Positions 51,736 through 62,300 of a DNA stretch of 64,000 nucleotides are shown here, piece by piece. The position numbers and the translations under genes were made by a program. Every line of letters starts with the position of its first letter. Position 1 is the stretch's first letter. Origin of the DNA: Coxiella-like endosymbiont (GTDB lineage Bacteria; Pseudomonadota; Gammaproteobacteria; Coxiellales; Coxiellaceae); the NCBI RefSeq assembly GCF_030643785.1, contig NZ_CP094378.1:496001-560000 (forward strand), written 5' to 3'. Below the pieces are notes generated by a model, which was given only the letters and a program-made list of their open reading frames with translations, had not been told where the DNA came from and did not search any database.

Positions 51736-54484
51736 ATGCCGTTTATGATTGGCAATCTTATTAAGAAAGTAGTTGGTACTCGCAATGAGCGGTTGCTCAG
51801 AAGCTATTCCAGGACAGTCCTCAAAATTAACACCTTAGAACCCGAAATTAAGGCTTTATCTGATCAGGTTTTGCGTGCCAAAACCAGTGAATTTCAGAAT
51901 CGACTTAAAGAAGGTGAAAGTCTGGACCCACTATTGCCCGAAGTGTTTGCTGTAGTGCGCGAGGCGAGCATCCGAACCCTAGGACTTCGTCACTTTGATG
52001 TGCAATTAATAGGGGGAATTGCTCTTCACAATGGTAAAGTTGCAGAAATGCGTACAGGGGAAGGGAAAACGCTGGTAGCAACGATGCCTGCTTATCTTAA
52101 CGCCCTCACTGGAAAAGGTGTCCATCTTGTCACTGTAAACGATTATTTAGCTAAACGTGATGCGGAATGGATGAAGCCTATTTACGAATTTCTGGGTTTG
52201 ACGGTGGGAGTTAATGTACCAGGAATGGGGCTTTCAGAAAAGCAAGCTGCTTATGCAGCAGATATCACCTATGGTACCAATAATGAATTTGGTTTCGACT
52301 ATTTACGGGACAATATGGTTTTTAGCCTGGACCAACGTGTTCAGCGCCCATTGCATTACGCCATTATCGACGAAGTCGATTCAATTTTAATTGACGAAGC
52401 CCGAACACCTTTAATTATTTCAGGCCAGGCCGAAGAGTCCTCGGATCTTTATATCAAAATAAACAAACTTGTTCCCTTCTTAAGATTACAAAAAATGGAA
52501 GAAGGGCAAAAAGAAGAAGAGGTTTCGGAAGAAGATCGTGGCGATTACACCATAGATGAAAAAATCGACAAATTTATCTGACGGAACAAGGTCACCGAAC
52601 CATCGAAGCTTTGCTTGTAAAGGAAGGGCTCATGAAAGCCGGAGAAAGCTTATATGATGTGGCAAACATATCGTTAATGCATTATGTATACGCCGCTTTG
52701 CGCGCACATGCACTGTTCTACCGGGATGTTCATTATATTATAAAAAATAACGAGGTGATTATTGTCGATGAACATACGGGGCGGTTAATGCCGGGACGTC
52801 GTTGGTCTGATGGTTTGCATCAGGCAGTTGAAGCAAAAGAAGGTGTTCCTATTGAATTAGAAAATCAAACCTTGGCGATGATTACTTTCCAAAATTATTT
52901 CCGCCTCTATGAAAATCTGTCCGGAATGACAGGTACGGCGGATACCGAAGCGTTTGAATTACAGAAAATCTATGGTTTAGAGGTTGTCATCATTCCTACT
53001 AACAAACCGATGATTCGACAAGATGAGCCGGATCAAGTTTACTTAACTTCAAAAGTGAAATTCCAGGCAATTGTTGAAGAAGTTAAAAAACGTCATGCAA
53101 AAGGACAACCATTGTTAATTGGAACTGCTTCGATTGAATCATCTGAAATAGTATCACAGTTTTTGAAAAAGGCCAATATTAAACATGAAGTTTTGAATGC
53201 TAAAAATCATGAGCGCGAGGCGAAAATTATTGCTGAAGCAGGGCGTCCGGGGGCGGTGACCATTGCCACGAATATGGCTGGACGTGGGACCGATATTGTT
53301 TTAGGTGGAAATTTGGAAGCTGAATTGGCTGAATTGGATAACCTGTCTGAGGAAGAAATCAAAAAGCGTAAAGTAAAGTGGCAAAAACGACATGACGCCG
53401 TTATTGCAGCAAGGGGGCTACACGTATTAGGAACTGAACGTCACGAGTCTCGTCGCATTGATAATCAATTGCGTGGTCGTTCGGGACGACAAGGCGATCC
53501 TGGATCTTCCCAGTTCTATCTTTCAATGGAAGATAATTTACTACGCATTTTTGCCGCTGAACGAATGTCCAATATGATGCGTCGCTTAGGAGTAAAAGAA
53601 GAAGAAGTTATTGAACATAAATGGATTAGTCGCGCTATTGAAAAAGCCCAAAAACGTGTAGAAGGAATGAATTTTGATATTCGAAAGCAGTTATTAGAGT
53701 ATGATGATGTAGCTAATGACCAACGCAAAGTAATTTATCAGCAACGATTTGAATTATTACAAGCCGATAATATTGCCAATACCATTGAAGCAATTCGCGA
53801 AGAAGCAGTAAGTGATATGGTTAGTCTTTTTGTACCACCTCAAAGTTTAGAAGAAGAATGGGATGTCACGAGCTTAGAGAAGCAGATTCGTGAAGATTTT
53901 GGTATGGCCGCCCCTATAACGGAATGGCTCGAAAAAGACGAAGCTCTGTATAAAGGAACATTGCATCAGCGGATAATTGACGAAATTACCCATGGCTACA
54001 AAGAAAAAGAAGCGAGAGTCGGTTCAAACGTTATGCGCGATGCGGAAAAAACAATTATGCTGCAATTGTTGGATCATCATTGGAAGGAGCATTTGGCAGC
54101 AATGGATCATTTGCGACAAGGTATCCATTTGCGTGGTTATGCTCAAAAAATCCTGCACAAGAATATAAGCGTGAATCTTTTGAATTATTCACGAAAATGT
54201 TGGCGCGACTTAAATATGAGGTTGTTGCTACTTTATCGAAATTAGAAATCACGACGGAACAACAAATAGTGAAGCAGCAGAAACGATTGTTTCACCAAAC
54301 GACTACCGAATTGCAATATCAACATACTGAAATGACTGCTTTACAAGGCGAAACAGATGTTGCTATCGCTGAACCTGAGTCCGTGCAGCCTTTTATACGC
54401 TCCCAACCTAAAATCGGGCGTAATGAAGCTTGCCCTTGTGGTAGTGGCCAGAAATATAAACATTGTCACGGAAAATTAACCTAA
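51736..54484 (+). CDS. secA: Protein translocase ATPase SecA (two -1 frameshifts)
   Basis: SecA drives preproteins through SecYEG. Frame one (51736-52581) has Walker [12 protein letters not shown] (107-112) and DEVD (212-215). Frame two (52611-54245) has [31 protein letters not shown] and [15 protein letters not shown]. Frame three ends with the zinc tail [13 protein letters not shown]. Breaks lie at the six-A runs 52559-52564 and 54145-54150. One A at each restores [16 protein letters not shown] and [16 protein letters not shown] and gives 916 residues. SecA is essential; a null is implausible in a cell with FtsI, LpxC and Pal to export. ATG 51745 is an alternative start. Confidence 0.94.
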
Positions 54485-54493
54485 CCTCATTTG

Positions 54494-54909
54494 ATGAGAG
54501 GCTGCCTTCTTCATGTTGCTGTTGGTCTTGTTACTAATTTAAAAAATGAAGTTCTTGTGTCATTGCGGCCTATGCATATGGCTCAAGGAGGGCTTTGGAA
54601 GTTTCCTGGAGGAAAATTAGAACCGGGTGAAAATAGTTATGAAGCGTTATGTCGAGAATTAAAAGAAGAGTTAAATATAACAGTTTTATAACAGTTTTGA
54701 TGGCACAGCCATTTATGAATATTCATCATTCGTATGATGAAAACGAAGTTATTTTATATGTATGGCAAATTAAAGAATTTACAGGACATCCTCGTGGCTT
54801 AGAGGGTCAAGAGATTAAGTTTATTCGGCTGAAGAAATTACAAGAATTATCTTTTCCTAAACCCAATAAGTCGATTATTCATCGTTTATTAAATCTTGCA
54901 GAAATTTAA
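54494..54909 (+). pseudogene. mutT: mutT relic (8-oxo-dGTP diphosphatase) broken by an 11-bp duplication
   Basis: MutT removes 8-oxo-dGTP from the nucleotide pool. The Nudix box GGKLEPGENSYEALCRELKE followed by EL is almost complete (the usual Gly before the last hydrophobic residue reads Asn). Immediately after it ATAACAGTTTT is duplicated in tandem (54677-54687, 54688-54698), which creates a stop and shifts the frame. Removing one copy restores LNITVLMAQPFMNIHHSYDE through to 54909 as a protein of about 134 residues. It lies 10 bases after secA, the common gammaproteobacterial order. Confidence 0.85.
54677..54698. repeat. 11-bp tandem duplication inactivating mutT
   Basis: Two perfect adjacent copies of ATAACAGTTTT. 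Deleting one copy restores the mutT reading frame exactly, so this is the inactivating event visible in the gene. Confidence 0.9.
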
Positions 54910-55149
54910 CATAAAGAAAATATCACCAGAGACGCTCTTGCCACTGCTGCTATTGTCCTTAACATCTAATGATAAAAAATGGATGACAAGACGATGTTTC
55001 ACCTACAAAGATCTCTAGATAAACCTTTTTTTGATAGGCAAAGTTAATTGGATGAGTTGACAGAGTGAATTGGCGTTAAGCATTTTTTTAAAAACTCTCT
55101 TGTGAGATGACATTTTGAGGAGAGGTACTTTCGCGAGTGATCTATAAAA

Positions 55150-55605
55150 TGGTATTAATCATTAGGGATAACGATTTAAATTGCCTGCCCAGTTTTGTAA
55201 GTCAGCAACACGATTTTCGCTAGGTTGGCGCAACCATAATGAATAAGCAGAGGTAGTGAAGTTGCAAGGGAGGGGCCCTGCTAGATTATGTAAACGAACG
55301 CGAATTTGATTCAAGCGCAAATTTGATTTAAGAAAGTATTTTGGCGAAGATTCTCAGCTATTCTTCCTGGTGTCTGAGGCTTGTTGGGCAAGGGCTTGAG
55401 TAAGCTTACTCCTTAAGTTGGGGCGATCGATAACGTTTAATGATTTGAACAAATCTAACAATAACTAAAATAACTTCCCCCACTGAGGTAGAAGCATTGA
55501 AGTTGGAGTGAAGTTAACAAAAGAGGTACTCAAAAGTCTCAGACAAATCCGGATAAGCTTATTAAGTAGCTGTTTATAAGTAATAGTCTCTTCAATCATG
55601 GCTGT
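55150..55605 (-). pseudogene. zapD: zapD relic (FtsZ-bundling protein)
   Basis: ZapD stabilises the FtsZ ring. The minus strand reads MIEETITYKQLLNKLIRICL at about 55600, then VIDRPNLRSKLTQALAQQ, IRVRLHNLAGPLPCNF and YSLWLRQPSENRVADLQNW near 55170. These are ZapD blocks in order (the usual RPDLKSKL, CDFDLPAYHLWL and ADLQ). Internal deletions and shifts shorten it to about half. Position before coaE fits the usual zapD neighbourhood. The gap 54910-55149 holds nothing I recognise. Confidence 0.72.
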
Positions 55606-55788
55606 TGAGGTTCTTCATACGTTTATTCATCATAGCATGAAATTTTAATCAGAAAAATAAACAATAGCAGGATGAAGTTGAAGTTCCAGAGAAGTGAGGT
55701 TTGCTTATTTAAACACTTCCTTTCGCTTAATTTTTGTTCAACAGGCTCTCAATGGGAGGTGGCTGATTTGATCTGTGTTTTTTATTTC

Positions 55789-56385
55789 TTATTTAGCCAA
55801 TTTCAGGTATTGAGCGTGTAGCTGAAGCACTGTCTTACGTAATGCCGAAAGCGTTTTATCATTAACAATCACATCGTTCGCTATGGCTAGTCGTTCTTCT
55901 CGGCTGCTTTGTGATTCAAGGATTAATTTAATCTGTTTGTCAGAAAGATGATCACGTATTTTTATGCGCTGAATTTGCAAAAACACAGGGACATCAACTA
56001 CTAAAATGCGATCAAGAAAATTTATTGAATGTCTAGTACCTGCTAATAAAGGAATCACTAAAATACAATAAAGAGAGTTTATTTCTTCAAGATTTTCCCT
56101 CATTTTCGAAATAATAAGAGGGTGTAATAAGTTTTCCAACCGTTGTCGTTCTTGTGGATATTTGAAGATTAATCTTCGTAATCGAGAGCGGTTTAAGGAG
56201 TTTTCTCTACTTAGAACTTTCTTTCCAAAATGCGCCACGATTTTTTTAAATGCTACTTGGCTCGAGATCGTAATTTCACGGGCAATTTCATCAGCGTCAA
56301 TGATAGGAATCCCCAATTCAGAAAAATAATTTGCAACGGTGCTTTTACCGCTGCCAATTCCTCCAGTTAAACCAATTCGTAACAT
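55789..56385 (-). CDS. coaE: Dephospho-CoA kinase CoaE
   Basis: CoaE phosphorylates the 3'-hydroxyl of dephospho-CoA, the last step of CoA synthesis. The 198-residue P-loop kinase has LTGGIGSGKST (7-17), IDADEIAREI (substrate Asp) and VIPLLAGTRHS, followed by VVDVPVFLQIQRI and the lid RDHLSDKQIKLILESQSSRE. It is intact in the middle of dead neighbours (zapD, pilD), consistent with selection for CoA synthesis. Confidence 0.94.
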   Translation of the reverse strand: MLRIGLTGGIGSGKSTVANYFSELGIPIIDADEIAREITISSQVAFKKIVAHFGKKVLSRENSLNRSRLRRLIFKYPQERQRLENLLHPLIISKMRENLEEINSLYCILVIPLLAGTRHSINFLDRILVVDVPVFLQIQRIKIRDHLSDKQIKLILESQSSREERLAIANDVIVNDKTLSALRKTVLQLHAQYLKLAK

Positions 56386-56404
56386 TTTCTATTCTTAAAA
56401 TAAA

Positions 56405-57238
56405 GAAGAAAATAAAGCATAATAATACCCCTGGTTCCCATAAAATGGGAACCCAGCCTCCAATAGGAATAAAGGGACTAAATGAAATCGGATTTTTGAA
56501 AGATATTTTTTCAGAAAAAAGAGGAGAATGCTAGATAGAAGACCCAGAAATACAGCTAATAAGAGTTTATTTAATACAGATTGAGCTCTCTTAACCAGGC
56601 ATTAACCAGGAATCAATCATCCCCGGCATTTTAAAATCTCCATGTATTATCACTTGTTTTCCGCGGATTAATCGATAGAAAATAGCTGTAATCCACAGGA
56701 GCCCATAAGTCAAGATAGCGATAGCGTCGAAGATGGCGTAATGAGGTGTCGTAAAAACTGAGAACAAACTTAAAAAGAGTCCAAGCCACAATATAGGTAA
56801 GGTGATGCTATCCGGTAAGAATTGCTTGTGAAGATCGATAAAAAAGCACTATTAATAGCCATATAAATAAGAGAGCAGCTAGCGAATTCCATGTAATTTG
56901 ATAACGAATCACAATCAAAACTGAAAGAATGGCAGACAATAATTCTACCAGAAAGTAATGTGTCGGTATTTTCTTGTAACAATTGACACAGAGTCCCCGT
57001 AATAGGAAGTGTCTCACTAAGGGTATATTGTGAACAATTTTTTAGGATTTTTAAATCGCGAACAGTGTGAGCGAGAGATGAGCAAATTAAATTTTGGATT
57101 TGTTTCAAGAGAAAGATTGAGATGACGGTGACATTTAACGACATTTAGAAAACTACTTACTACTAATCCTACTACAAGAGTACTTATAGTAACAATAATA
57201 TAAAAATTAGTTTGAAAGTTTGAGATAAATTGCATAAA
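56405..57238 (-). pseudogene. pilD: pilD relic (prepilin peptidase)
   Basis: PilD cleaves and methylates type IV prepilins. The minus strand begins near 57232 with a membrane segment and VVGLVVSSFLNVVKCHR (the SFLNVV motif). It continues with SRSHCSRFKN and HFLLRGLCVNCYKKIPTHYF (the cysteine zinc motif), VELLSAILSVLIV, ATLTYGLLWITAIFYRL-like sequence and ISFSPFIPIGGWVPILW near 56460. The catalytic aspartate regions are lost or frameshifted. A perfect 8-bp hairpin at 56433-56453 lies in its last codons. Confidence 0.78.
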
Positions 57239-57244
57239 AAATTC

Positions 57245-58300
57245 CTTATTTTATAAAACGGAACTGATGTGGAATAAAGATAGATACATAACAATAACAA
57301 GATTTCCGATGACTAAAGCCAAAATAATATCATGGTGAGAGGTTCGAGACATTCAATTAAACGAGTATATTGCTAATTAATTGTTTCGTGGTAAATTCTA
57401 GCAATGGTCTAAAGTATTTCGTTTAAAATCTCTGAATTTTCTGCAATATGAAGAAATTGAATAATCTGTAGCGAAAAGAAATTTGTTTTTTTTGAATGGA
57501 GGTTTGTAAGGATTCACCCGCATTAATCCAATCAGGTAATTTAGCGAGACGATGCTTTAAAATTCTATTAGAGACAATATGATTCGCTGTTAGTAAAGTT
57601 TTCACCAAAGGGATACTCGCTGCTATCATCGTTGTCACTATCTTTAGATACAACGAAAGTGGGATATTTTTTATTAAGCTGCTAAAAAAGTATTTTTAAT
57701 AAAATCAAATCTATATAATCTGAAGTCTTGGAGAAATTTTTTTGATGTAGATCAAAGCAATTCACGAAAAGCTTATTAGGAAAGCTATTATTAATCTATA
57801 TTGCTGTATATATTGGGATCATATAATAATAAAACGAGTAAACGGAGGTAATCGAGTGCCAAATTCGGCGAAAATATTTTGAAATTGGAGAATTATAAAT
57901 TCTAGGAAACAAAAAGTAATTAAAATTGTATTGCAAATAACAACTAAAGGATAGAGCCGCTTTGCTAATTTTTTCTTAAGCGTAAAAAGTTTTTCTTCAT
58001 GCTGAATAAGTAATTTCAATAAATGTCCTAATTTTTCGGATTTTTCGGTCGCATAAACCATTTCCTAGTAAATTGGTTTAAAATAACGAGGATATACCTT
58101 CATGGATTTAGATAGACTCCATCCATTTTCAATTTTTTCGCCAATTTCTAAAATTAATTGACATAGAAGGTTCAATGCGCTGTTCGATGCCAACAAGGAA
58201 AGTGAGCAGCTTTTGAAAAGCCCAGCATTGACTAATTAAGAGCTGCAAAAAATTAACAATAGCCTTTCACTTGATTCTCTTATACCAAAAATTAAACATA
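57245..58300 (-). pseudogene. pilC: pilC relic (type IV pilus inner-membrane platform)
   Basis: PilC anchors the pilus assembly ATPase. Visible pieces are FLVGIEQRIEPSML-type sequence near 58170 and MVYATEKSEKLGHLLKLLIQ (the MVxAGE-like motif, 58061-58000). Then come HEEKLFTLKKKLAKRLYPLV, LQFQNIFAEFGTRLPPFT, LPDWINAGESLQTSI, ILALVIGNLVIVMYLSLFHI and SSVL with a stop near 57253. These are T2SS-F domain blocks, the last being the typical C-terminus. Many shifts separate them. Confidence 0.76.
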
Positions 58301-58309
58301 ACTATCCTC

Positions 58310-59745
58310 CTAAACAACGCGACGGAGCTTTATAAGATCGGTAATGTTTGCTCGCACATTCGTTAAAATTGCCTGTCAGAGAGTTTTTATACCTTCTTTT
58401 ACAGTTTTTTCTGCAATAATCCGCGCTCAAAATTTATTTAAAATAAATTCATGGATAGTCGAGGTAAGAGATAATAATTTATAGATACTAGTTCGCCCTT
58501 GAAAGCCGTTTGAACAGAAGGTGCGTGGCGAAAAAGTGGTTTTGTAATGGGAAAAGAGACAACGAATTATAATCCATGAGCAATGACGAATTTGAGCGCG
58601 TTAACAATAGAGCTCAATACCTATATCCATTAAATGAGCAATAGATTCGAATGTGCTATTAATAGTAAGGTGGCTAAAATAAGATTTCCAGTGTAAGCGG
58701 CACGTATAGCGATTGAGACTGTTTCAAGATCACAGATTTCGCCAATCATGATAATGTTGGGATCTTGGCGCAAAAAAAGTTTGTAGAATGGTAGAAAAAT
58801 TAAGCCCTAATTTTTGTTAATGGCCACTTGATTGATACCAAAAAGTTGAATTTTGATAGGATATTCTACGGTAGAAATATTTTTTTGAAAGGAATTAATG
58901 TGGTTAAGAGCTGCGTAAAGCGAAACTGTTTTCTTGCTTCCCGCGTTGGCCCAGTGATTAGGATCGAGCTCTGAGGTTGTTCAATTTTCTTTATGAATAA
59001 TTGTTGTAATCTTTCATCCAGTCCAAGTTCTTCCAAATTCAATAAATGGTGAACTGGGTTCAATAAACAAATGAAAATTTTCTCTCTAGATACTGTTGGA
59101 CAACTAATGAGGCGACAATCTCGAGTTAGGTTCGAGGACATAGTAAATTGAAACTGACCATCTTGAGGAAGATGCTTCTCTGAGATATCCAAATTTCAAG
59201 CACTTTTAACGGACTACAAATTGCTGCTGATTGCGTCGGGGATAATTCTATTATCGAATATAAAAATTCCGTCGACTCACATTCGAATGTGATAACGCTG
59301 TTTCATTAACAGTGCTCTAACAATGCTCTTGATATGAATTACAGAACTGTAAATCTGTTGGCTGGTTAATTTATTTATTAAGACAATAAATTGATTGTAA
59401 GGAGCAAAAACTATTTTATATTGTTTATTAGTTTAAAATTATAATTTTTCAATCAGTGGGAAAACCGTAGTGTCGCTAATTATGAGCGTATTTGGATTTT
59501 TAGGAATAGGAAAGAAAGCATAATAGGAAAGAAAGCATAATATTTTAAATAATTACGTGGCGGCAGTTCCGTTAGAAAATAGTCCGAAGACTTATTTAAA
59601 TCGATAGTTTTGAACTTAAAATCATTTGCCCAAGTCTTTGCTATCTCCTTTGAAGGTATAATTTTTTGAGTTACCAGATAATGTAAGAAAGGCGAAGAGA
59701 CCAGACCTTCTGGTGGGGGCCTGCTCCAGGGCTTTACAGTATTTG
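58310..59745 (-). pseudogene. pilB: pilB relic (type IV pilus assembly ATPase)
   Basis: PilB powers pilus extension. N-terminal GSPII_E-type sequence appears near 59700 (SSPFLHYLVTQKIIPSKEIA). Next come YHIRM-VDGIF, LDISEKHLPQDGQFQF (59192-59145), CPTVSREKIFICLLNP, EELGLDERLQQLFIKKIEQP and a destroyed Walker A (LITGPTREARK instead of TGPTGSGKT). The Walker B region [20 protein letters not shown] and the TGNLILATL loop lie near 58740. The cysteine metal site and C-terminus are eroded. Confidence 0.82.
59505..59538. repeat. 17-bp tandem duplication in the pilB relic
   Basis: AATAGGAAAGAAAGCAT occurs twice in succession (59505-59521, 59522-59538). Confidence 0.85.
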
Positions 59746-59749
59746 TTTT

Positions 59750-60164
59750 GGGGTCAAGATGGTTTGTTGAACTAGGATGTGGGTCAAGCCTTCGAAATCA
59801 GTTGACATAATCGGCCGCTACTCCTCCGCCGCTGGTTGACCACAATAAAATTTCTTCTTTCAGGATGGGATGTTAAAATATAGTCGTCTTTAGATATTTT
59901 GCCTATGGTATTACCGTAATAATTCGGTCTTTAAAGTCAATCATATTTATAAATCCTCGTCCGCTGTCGGCACTTATAGCAGGAGGAATACCATTTTCGC
60001 CGGCTTGAGCATATCTCAGCAAGATCTCCAGTCATTTGATGACATTCTTCAACGTCTAATTTATTAAGAATGGATGGTAACGATTACCAAGATTCCAATA
60101 ATAGCGAGATTACAACCAGAAATTTCATCAATGTAAACCCAGAAGTGGCTTTTTGCCTTTGCAT
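59750..60164 (-). pseudogene. Type IV pilin relic
   Basis: From ATG 60164 the minus strand reads MQRQKATSGFTLMKFLVVIS, a prepilin leader with the cleavage site after Gly9. The stop follows after 28 codons; pieces such as CHQMTGDLAEIC continue in other frames. The conserved Glu at position 5 of the mature pilin reads Lys here, which would itself prevent normal assembly. It precedes pilB-pilC-pilD on the same strand. Confidence 0.7.
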
Positions 60165-60280
60165 TACGTAACTTTTCTTGCCGATAAATGTTCGATTCTT
60201 ATAAGTAAAGGGGTATTAATTTGTAATTTGGGAATTTGTTTTGAACGACTTGACCTCGGTGTTAGCTTACGTGATTATAA

Positions 60281-60400
60281 GCACCACCCACCCGTAGTGG
60301 GTGTAGCTCAGGTGTGTGTGAGGCAGAAATTCCCCGAAGCCGAAGACTTTGCGCCGCCGAACGCCCGCCAAGGAATGGCGGGCAGGGGTGCACTGAGAAA
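60281..60400. repeat. G+C-rich double-hairpin element upstream of tRNA-Thr
   Basis: Within about 120 bases lie a perfect 7-bp hairpin (CACCCAC 60285-60291 with GTGGGTG 60297-60303) and a perfect 8-bp hairpin (GCCCGCCA 60363-60370 with TGGCGGGC 60376-60383). Bases 60300-60314 are an exact 15-base copy of the tRNA-Thr 5' region at 60452-60466. The block is clearly richer in G+C than its flanks. It resembles a palindromic repetitive element, but I see no second copy in the window. Confidence 0.55.
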
Positions 60401-60448
60401 ACTGAAAAAACAATTACAGGGAGGTACGGAGGAAAATTAAGAAGTTTT

Positions 60449-60524
<76 letters not shown>

Positions 60525-60839
60525 TAAAGGGGGTCTTTCTCAATTGTGGGGCACTTTATCACAAACATAATACTTCTAAACCGTAAATGATAATTCTCAA
60601 AGTTTCGAAAGCCATAAGCACTGTTGAATTAATTTAATTTTGTGACGGAAGCCTTTAGTGAAGTATTTTTAGTGAAACGCTACATATGAATAATCTCTAC
60701 CGCTATTGATAAAATGTTTTACCCGCGGTAGCTGAGAGTTTGAAAGTTATGTAAAAATTTTTATTAATATCTAAAAGCTTTTCTTTCTTATCAATCAGTC
60801 TTTTATTAAACTTGATCTCGCTAGAATTTCTAACGTGTA
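60525..60839. other. Gap with no recognisable feature
   Basis: AT-rich DNA between tRNA-Thr and the DUF1016 relic. I see no gene, no repeat and no convincing terminator after the tRNA. Confidence 0.4.
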
Positions 60840-61880
60840 TCAAATATGAAGCCCTTTTGAATCAAATTCCATCGAGCAAGGTAGCAATAAGTTCTCGTGA
60901 TGGTAGTTGTTTTTGTAGTTTTTCCAGTAATTCGTTAAAAAGCTTATATTCGGAAACGCTGATAGGGGTTTAGTAGTATAGTGTAATGTGTATTTAACAA
61001 TCGTTTTATTTTTACTTCTGAAAAGAATAATTTCTATCGAAAAATTTTCACTTTTTAATTTAACGTCTTTATCAAGTGCTCGTAAATAAAATTGCATTTT
61101 TCTGACGTATTCAGATTGAAATTCATCAGACTTTAATTCAATTGCCACTGTAATTACTGATAGTAAAGTAAATATAAACAAAAAATTTATGTCCGTCGAC
61201 TTACAAGCAATATTGACTACTATAAAAGTAAATATGCTACCTATTTCTCGTAAGAAGCATTCAATTTTAGTCAACAATCCTTCTTCTAGCTCACACTCAG
61301 TATGCTCCTCGACTAATTCTAAAAAGCCGAAGATATATTCATATTTTACAGCTAATTTAGCTTGATCGCATATCTTATTTGGAAGAGTTTTATCGAAATT
61401 AGTCTAATTAAGTAGAGAATTTTTTCATAATTTTGATTTTCGACATATTGAATCAACACGTTTTTGCTCCATCCGTATTTACGAGACATGTGGATGTAGA
61501 ATTCACGTTTTAGATTATCTTTGCATTTCTCTATAATAACCGGATTATAGATCCAGCTAATTTCTCGCAGCAGTGGTGCAAGTTTTGGTTGAAAACGATA
61601 GTTTTCATAGAATGATTTCATACACCAAATGTTTTCAGGTGAAGAATCCTTATCCCTAGGTAAAAAATTTGAAGGTTATGAGCTAGTCTTTCTAAGATAG
61701 ATTTTCCCTAACCTTCAGATTTCTGGTGCTCCGCAATGGACTGGTCAATATCTCAATAGAGAGCGATTAATTCTTTGTTAACTGCTTTTAATACTTCATG
61801 CTATGCTTGAATGGTACGAGCTTTAATAGACTCCGGGAGTTCGGTATAAGCAGATTTTGTGGCAGTTCCATTCATTGGGA
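60840..61880 (-). pseudogene. YhcG/DUF1016-family PDDEXK nuclease relic
   Basis: DUF1016 (YhcG) proteins carry an N-terminal helical domain and a C-terminal PDDEXK nuclease-like domain. The relic reads SAYTELPESIKARTIQA near 61860 and DIDQSIAEHQKSEG near 61740. It continues with LAPLLREISWIYNPVIIEKC, REFYIHMSRKYGWSKNVLIQ (61570-61460), VEHFLREMG-type IECFLREIGSIFTF, FIVVNIA, then VAIELKSDEFQSEYVRKMQF near 61130 (the E-x-K of the nuclease core). Stops (two TAG, one TGA) and shifts break the N-terminal half and the last 145 codons are one open piece. It is dead as a whole. Confidence 0.78.
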
Positions 61881-62300
61881 GTCCTTATCAGAGAGCGGAA
61901 TACTAATTCATTTCTCCGATCTGTTGTATACTGTGTTTGAATTTTTTTATCATTACGTGCTATGTAATCCCGTTTAATTATGCCAAGAAAAGTCGGGGTG
62001 ATGGTGACATTTTTAAGAAACGTATAGAATTTATTAATATTAATATGAATAATGACTATGTATATTCTGTTATGACGAAAATATTATAATCATGTTAACA
62101 AAGTAGTGTAGGACCCATATTTATAGATAATGAAAAAATGTGCTTATAGAAGCTTTTACTATTAATATCAAGCTTCTTCTCAACCATCCCTACTCTCAAT
62201 TAAATATTGAAGATATATATCATTTTGTATTATTCTAAGATTTAAACTAATTACTACTTAATAGATATATTTTTTAACATCATGAAAAAATATACAACCA
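61881..62300. other. Gap with no recognisable feature
   Basis: Very AT-rich DNA between two oppositely oriented relics. Nothing assignable. Confidence 0.4.

Noticed and set aside
52559-52564. Programmed -1 ribosomal frameshifting signal in secA
   Set aside because: Restoration needs one added base (equivalent to -1 reading), but there is no X-XXY-YYZ heptamer with a clear pseudoknot, and breaks of the same kind occur in many unrelated genes, so a gene-specific programmed signal is unlikely.
56433-56453. Perfect 8-bp hairpin as a transcription terminator
   Set aside because: No T run follows on either strand and it falls inside the last codons of the pilD relic.
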